Source: Calamus simplicifolius
Lineage: Eukaryota > Streptophyta > Magnoliopsida > Arecales > Arecaceae
Direction of reading: 5' to 3'
Assembly: GCA_900491605.1 (NCBI GenBank)
Contig: UESW01004570.1
Coordinates: forward strand, 1,111,819 to 1,175,818
DNA length: 64,000 bases
Shown: positions 59,950 through 64,000 of the stretch, piece by piece
How positions within the stretch are numbered: position 1 is the stretch's first letter
How the letters are laid out: each line of letters starts with the position of its first letter
Position numbers and translations under genes: made by a program
The notes under the pieces: model-generated
What the model saw: the letters and a program-made list of their open reading frames with translations, nothing else
Database searches by the model: none
What the model was told of the DNA's origin: nothing

Positions 59950-60961
59950 TGTTGCCGCTGAAATTTGTCCTTTGATTCGGACGTGATCGATCTTCAGAAA
60001 AGGAGGGTGGACCTATAAAAGAAGTCCACACGCGAAGGGACGCTGGGAATGGTCCTCCGCGGAAGACCCTCCGACGCTCAAGGTAGTGAAGAAGAAATCG
60101 ACGATCAACCAGACAGTGGGAAGGTGGATCTCTCCGGGAGACCTCTCCAAGGGCGACCAATCGGAAGCTCCAAAGGACAGGAGTGCCGAGAGCTGCTGGA
60201 GAGAGGAGTGAGGTGCGCGTGTAAGAGGCGCGTGCCTGTGCCCAAGGAGAGAGAGTGCGTACCTGAGGGAATCTGCGAGTATGATATTTATAGACTGTCA
60301 CCTGGGTCTTGAGTCTTCTGGAAGGTTCGGAGGTTGTTAAGATATGGAGGCGGGCAGAATCAGGCCGTTGTGGGGCCGTTAGAATCCATATCTCGTTTGT
60401 TCAGGTATCGACGGTGGGAGAGCTCTTGATGTCTCGAGATCTGGTTGAATAGGCCTGGGGCGGTTATGATAGGCTTTAGGCCACGTCCCGACATGATTTC
60501 TTTTCTAGGATGCCGTTCTGGTAGGCTCGGGCTCTCCCGCGTCAGGTTCCGCGGAGGTAGATGTTAGGTTGTGGATCGCTCGAAGAAGCCGAGCTACGGA
60601 AGCCCGGAAGGGCCGAGCTACGGAAGCCCGGAGGGGCCGAGCTATGGAAGCCCGGAAGGGCCGAGCTACGGAAGCCCGGAAGGGCCGGCTACGGAAGCCC
60701 GGAAGGGCCGAGCTACGGAAGCCCGGGGGGCCGAGCTACGGAAGCCCGGAGGAGGCCGAGGAAGCCCGAAGGGGCCGAGCTAAGGAAGCCCGAGGGGCTG
60801 AGCTACGGAAGCCCGGAAGGGCCGAGCTACGGAAGCCCGGAGGAGCCGGGCTACGGAAGCCCGGAGGGCCGGGCTACGGAAGCCAGAAGGAACGAAGGGA
60901 GGAGGTTAGCCTTAACCGCCTCGCACGGATATTAATGTAATGATGATTTTAACCCTCAACA
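59950..60961 (+). mobile_element. LTR of a retroelement (TGTTG...CAACA)
   Basis: Begins TGTTGCCGCTGAAATTTG and ends TTTTAACCCTCAACA, about 1.01 kb. It holds a TATA-like CCTATAAAAG at about 60013 and the 24-bp minisatellite. No 5-bp duplication joins the two edges, which fits a 5' LTR followed by internal sequence, or a nested structure. A matching 3' LTR is not seen before the window ends. Confidence 0.55.
60588..60889. repeat. 24-bp minisatellite, about 13 copies
   Basis: Unit GAGCTACGGAAGCCCGGAAGGGCC with copies of 19-25 bases. It is open in several frames and gives proline/arginine/glycine-rich peptides, which I treat as non-genic. Confidence 0.95.
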
Positions 60962-61033
60962 CATGCCCTCTACTCCCTAGTTCGAAGCGTAGGTTCGGGC
61001 GTAGGGAGTACAAGTTCAAATGGCGCGTCTTGG

Positions 61034-62675
61034 ATGAGACGTCTTGGTTTAGACAGCTCGCGCAATGATGCCCTAATTAATGCGACAGGGCCACCCCGCC
61101 TTCGGGCTAAGGCTCCTCCACGAGCGACGGTTGGGAGGTTGAAGGCCTCTCGGACGGGGGCCGCCCAGGCCGGTCCTTCAGGTGGGGTTGGCCAACCCAG
61201 CAGCTCGGGTGCTGATATTGAGGAGGCGTTTCCGCCATGATGAGGTCGGCCCTGTATCCGGGCGCGAATCCTTCGGCGGACAAATTTGCCGATTTGGAGT
61301 TGGTAGATGCTGCGTTCGGTCAGCAAGGCGTGGCCGAGAGTATCCATCTCCTCCCGACATTGACAACACAACCCTGATGAGGATGACTCGGGCCTATGCC
61401 TCGCGGGTGAGTTACTTTTCTTGTGCGATAGATGTTTCCCGATTGACCCCATTGTGGGTTTTATCATTTTTTGTCTCGCAGAGCGTTTTGCTTTCCCGAG
61501 CGATATGTTGGCGCTTGAGCCTGGCGACAGGAGCCAGCATTCAGGCCAGGCGTGATAACGCCGAGCTCCAATCACGACTAAAAGTGTCTGAAAAATTCGA
61601 GGAGCTTATGGATATGACTGATAGGAGCCTGAAGGGGCAAGGGCGGCACACCAGGTCGCTCTGGCCGAGGTGTCCAAGCAGAAACGCAGGGTGGAGGAGT
61701 TTGCAGGAACTCCTGGCGAAGAACGACGATGCGTGCCTGGAGCTGGCCAGAATCGAGTCGAAGCATTCCGCGGAGGTGAAGGCAATGCAACGAGAACATA
61801 GTGAGAGTATGGGTCGGCTGGGGAAGGAAGCTGCCGACGAGAGGGGTCGTTTGATCAGATGCTTGGCGAGGTGGAGGAGCGACTGAAGCGCCGCGATAGC
61901 GAGATTGCTCATTTGAAGGAGGGCGCTAAATGGCAACAAGGGGTGATAGCTCGAGTGAACAACGAGCTAACCCAAGCCAGGAGGTAATCGGAACCAAGCA
62001 GTCGAAGATCAACAGTCTGCAAGAGAGAGTTGAGCTGGTCGGGGCTGATAGAACTAGAGCCAGGAGTGAGGCTGAGGAGTTGGCCAAGAGGTTGGCCAGA
62101 CGAGAGGAGGAGGTACGACCTCATTTCCCCCCCCCCCCCCCCCCCCTTTTTAGCTTTTTTCTACTGGTTTTTTATGACGCCGACCTATTTCGGCTCTCTC
62201 AGATGGCGGAGTTTGGGACTGGAGGTTCGGGCTCTTCAAAGCGAGCTTGTGTCCAACCGCAACAAGAGTTCAGAATTCGAGGCGCGGGCCGGTGAGTTCG
62301 AGGAGCAAAATATTATTCTGCGGGCCCAAGTCGCAGAGGCTGAAAGCAGGCCGCCGAGGCCAACATGCAGCTCGCCATACTTAAGGGAGGCAAGACGCTA
62401 TCAGTGTAGACGCGTTCCATCATGGGATGGAGGAGTGCAAACAGAGGATACTCAGTGGGCACCCAGAATGGGACCTTTCTTTCCTGAGTGCTGAAGATCC
62501 CGACGATGGCGAGTCTGAAGAAGAAGATGAAGATGAATATGTTGATGTTTCTGACGCCGAACTTGGCGCCGCCCCTGGTCCCAGCGAAGCTGCAGCTTCT
62601 GAGGGACGGTCGCAAGCTGCCGCTGAGGGACAAAAGTATGGAGAAGGCGAGTCTAGTCACACTTTCGCAATGTAA
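61034..62675 (+). pseudogene. Retroelement-encoded spliced coiled-coil protein, frames broken
   Basis: A protein-coding unit of the kind carried by non-autonomous plant LTR elements. Readable pieces in order: SRTGAAQAGPSGGVGQPSSS, LMRMTRAYASR, then a 75-bp intron (61407-61481, GTGAGT to CAG), DNAELQSRLKVSEK, LAKNDDACLELARIESKHSA, EVEERLKRRDSEIAHLKEGA, KINSLQERVEL, EELAKRLARREEE, a second intron (62113-62202, GTACGA to CAG, containing 20 C), VRALQSELVSNRNKSSEFEA, and finally MEECKQRILSGHPEWDLSFL with an acidic tail ending SSHTFAM. The pieces lie in different frames, with at least four shifts. Coiled-coil heptads dominate. There is no integrase, reverse transcriptase or protease. Function unknown. 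The start is not defined. Confidence 0.65.
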
Positions 62676-62763
62676 CTGAGGGCCCTTCTAAAGCCGATGC
62701 GGCTCCCGGTCCTTAGGAGTCGTTCTTGTATTCCGTCTTTTAGACATTAGTCTGACATTTCTT

Positions 62764-62769
62764 AATAAA
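62764..62769 (+). terminator. Candidate poly(A) signal of the retroelement gene
   Basis: AATAAA about 90 bases after the final stop, following a T-rich GTATTCCGTCTTTTAG stretch; a normal plant 3' end arrangement. Confidence 0.5.
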
Positions 62770-62918
62770 TGAAGTTCCCGTTTCCACTTAAGTGCTTTCC
62801 TTGCGTGACCTTGTTTGTCGTTTCCGCCTCGATTGTGAATGACCTATGGCTCCCTGAGGCTCTTAGGTCATCCTTATCTCGAGATTGAAGGAAACGCACC
62901 GGCTAAGGCCAGTGGGCA

Positions 62919-63080
62919 AACCAGGTCGGCTTGTGCCGACAGACAAAGTAGGTCGGCTGGTGCCGACAGACAAAATAGATCGGCTGGTGCCGACAGACAA
63001 GTAGGTCGGCTGGTGCCGGCAGACGAAATAGGTCGGATGGTGCCGACAGATGAAATAGGTCGACTGGGGCCAACGGGCAA
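62919..63080. repeat. 27-bp minisatellite, six copies
   Basis: Unit close to AGGTCGGCTGGTGCCGACAG followed by ACAAAAT, diverging towards the right end. Its core GTCGGC...GCCGAC is an inverted repeat, so each copy can form a small hairpin. Confidence 0.95.
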
Positions 63081-63134
63081 AAAGGCCTTCGTGCTTTCCG
63101 CTATTCTGTCAATTGTCCTACTGTTCCGCAGGTG

Positions 63135-64000
63135 ATTCGGTTTTTATTTCATCAGAATGGATGATACGGCGTAGTGGGGGGGCATAAAGCTGCATCAGAG
63201 CTTTCCGGAAGGTGCTCTTTCCCATGCGGATCACTTCGTCGCACACGCAATCGCTTACCATTGGAGGACATCACTTTCGAAGGACGATATTCTGAATCGG
63301 CCAGTTTTCGAAGCGTCGGTGGACGATTTTCCTGCATTTAATGACCGTGATTCGGGATCAGGAAGGGACTCCGTACACGTCACAACTAAGGCGGTGGGCT
63401 TGGCGCGCAGTGGGGTGCTGCATTCATCCTGAGGGCCACGTGGAGGCATGGGCCAAGTGCTTGAAACTCGGGACTTTCAGCTTTGATAGCTTGTTCCCGG
63501 TTCTTTTCTGCCTATAAAAAGGGGAGAAAGGGGTCATGTTTGGCTATCCCCAAAGTGTCTTTTCCATCAGAGCTTCCATTATGCTCACTTCTCTGCTGCT
63601 ACGAGTGGGAGGACCAATTTTTCCTCTCATAGGCTCCTTGCCGCCGACAGCTGGGGCGACCGGGGAGCTGCCGAGAATGGCTCGCCCTTAGGGGATGGGT
63701 CCCGGAGTTCATATGGAGAGCGCACCAAGAGGGCGCGGGGATCACACGGAGAGCGCTTAATAACTCTTCCAGTGTGACCCTTGCGGTTCCCCTTCGGGAA
63801 CGCACGATAGGAAGTACACGCGGGTCTCCCATGGGTTGCGTGAACTTCGCCTCCTCCCCTAGTTCGGATTCCCGGGCTCAGCTGCCTGGGGAACCTTTCG
63901 TCATCTGGGAAGGGGGTGAAAGAACCTCGCCCGCCGACTCGTTGTCCTTGAGACTTGGGAAGGCGCGGCGGCACGCACTCGGTTTGGGAGAGCGTTCCGA
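63135..64000 (+). other. GC-rich retroelement sequence with a TATA box at the window edge
   Basis: TATAAAAA at 63513-63520 in the context TGCCTATAAAAAGGGGAG, followed by a leader-like stretch. This looks like an LTR or internal promoter of another repeat copy. No coding domain is recognisable before the window ends, and minus-strand open frames here have no family features. Confidence 0.4.

Noticed and set aside
60561..60940. Long frames through the 24-bp minisatellite giving proline/arginine/glycine repeats
   Set aside because: Open in several frames only because of repeat composition; no conserved protein.
60588..63080. Regular repeats that might be read as a CRISPR-like array
   Set aside because: Units are head-to-tail without unique spacers; these are minisatellites in a plant retroelement.

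Overview
This window is nuclear DNA from a flowering plant, most likely a monocot and probably a palm. The evidence is GC-rich first exons, AT-rich introns of 1-3 kb, plant-only gene families (DUF616, BYPASS1-related, DUF630/DUF632) and plant LINE and LTR retroelements. The palm assignment is a judgement from overall resemblance, not a search result.

Six protein-coding genes can be reconstructed by joining exons: a CMC4-type twin CX9C mitochondrial protein (1.2-2.8 kb, minus), a DUF616/MUCI70-like putative Golgi glycosyltransferase (6.7-14.5 kb, plus), a BYPASS1-related protein (16.3-17.5 kb, minus), an ER protein disulfide isomerase ending in KDEL (22.0-28.8 kb, minus), a GPN2/QQT1-type GPN-loop GTPase (41.1-45.9 kb, plus) and a DUF630/DUF632 protein (48.7-56.6 kb, minus). 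They are ordinary single plant genes, not an operon or cluster, and no shared pathway links them.

Between them lie repeats. At 30.75-37.6 kb there is a decayed minus-strand LINE split by a 2.1-kb LTR. A second LTR-like element lies at 39.4-40.7 kb. Small insertions with target-site duplications sit at 46.8, 53.8 and 58.5 kb. From 59.95 kb to the end the sequence is retroelement: an LTR with a 24-bp minisatellite, a spliced coiled-coil protein gene with broken frames, a 27-bp minisatellite, and a TATA-containing segment at the right edge.

The most notable points are as follows. The GPN2 gene carries two introns with textbook U12 (minor spliceosome) signals, one GT-AG and one AT-AC, plus a GC-AG intron. 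The disulfide isomerase gene has a perfect ER-stress element (CCAAT-N9-CCACG) upstream. All six genes are broken by small deletions, never insertions, which points to consensus errors in the assembly rather than six independent pseudogenes. A 284-bp insertion in the GPN2 3' flank shares its tail with the large LINE.
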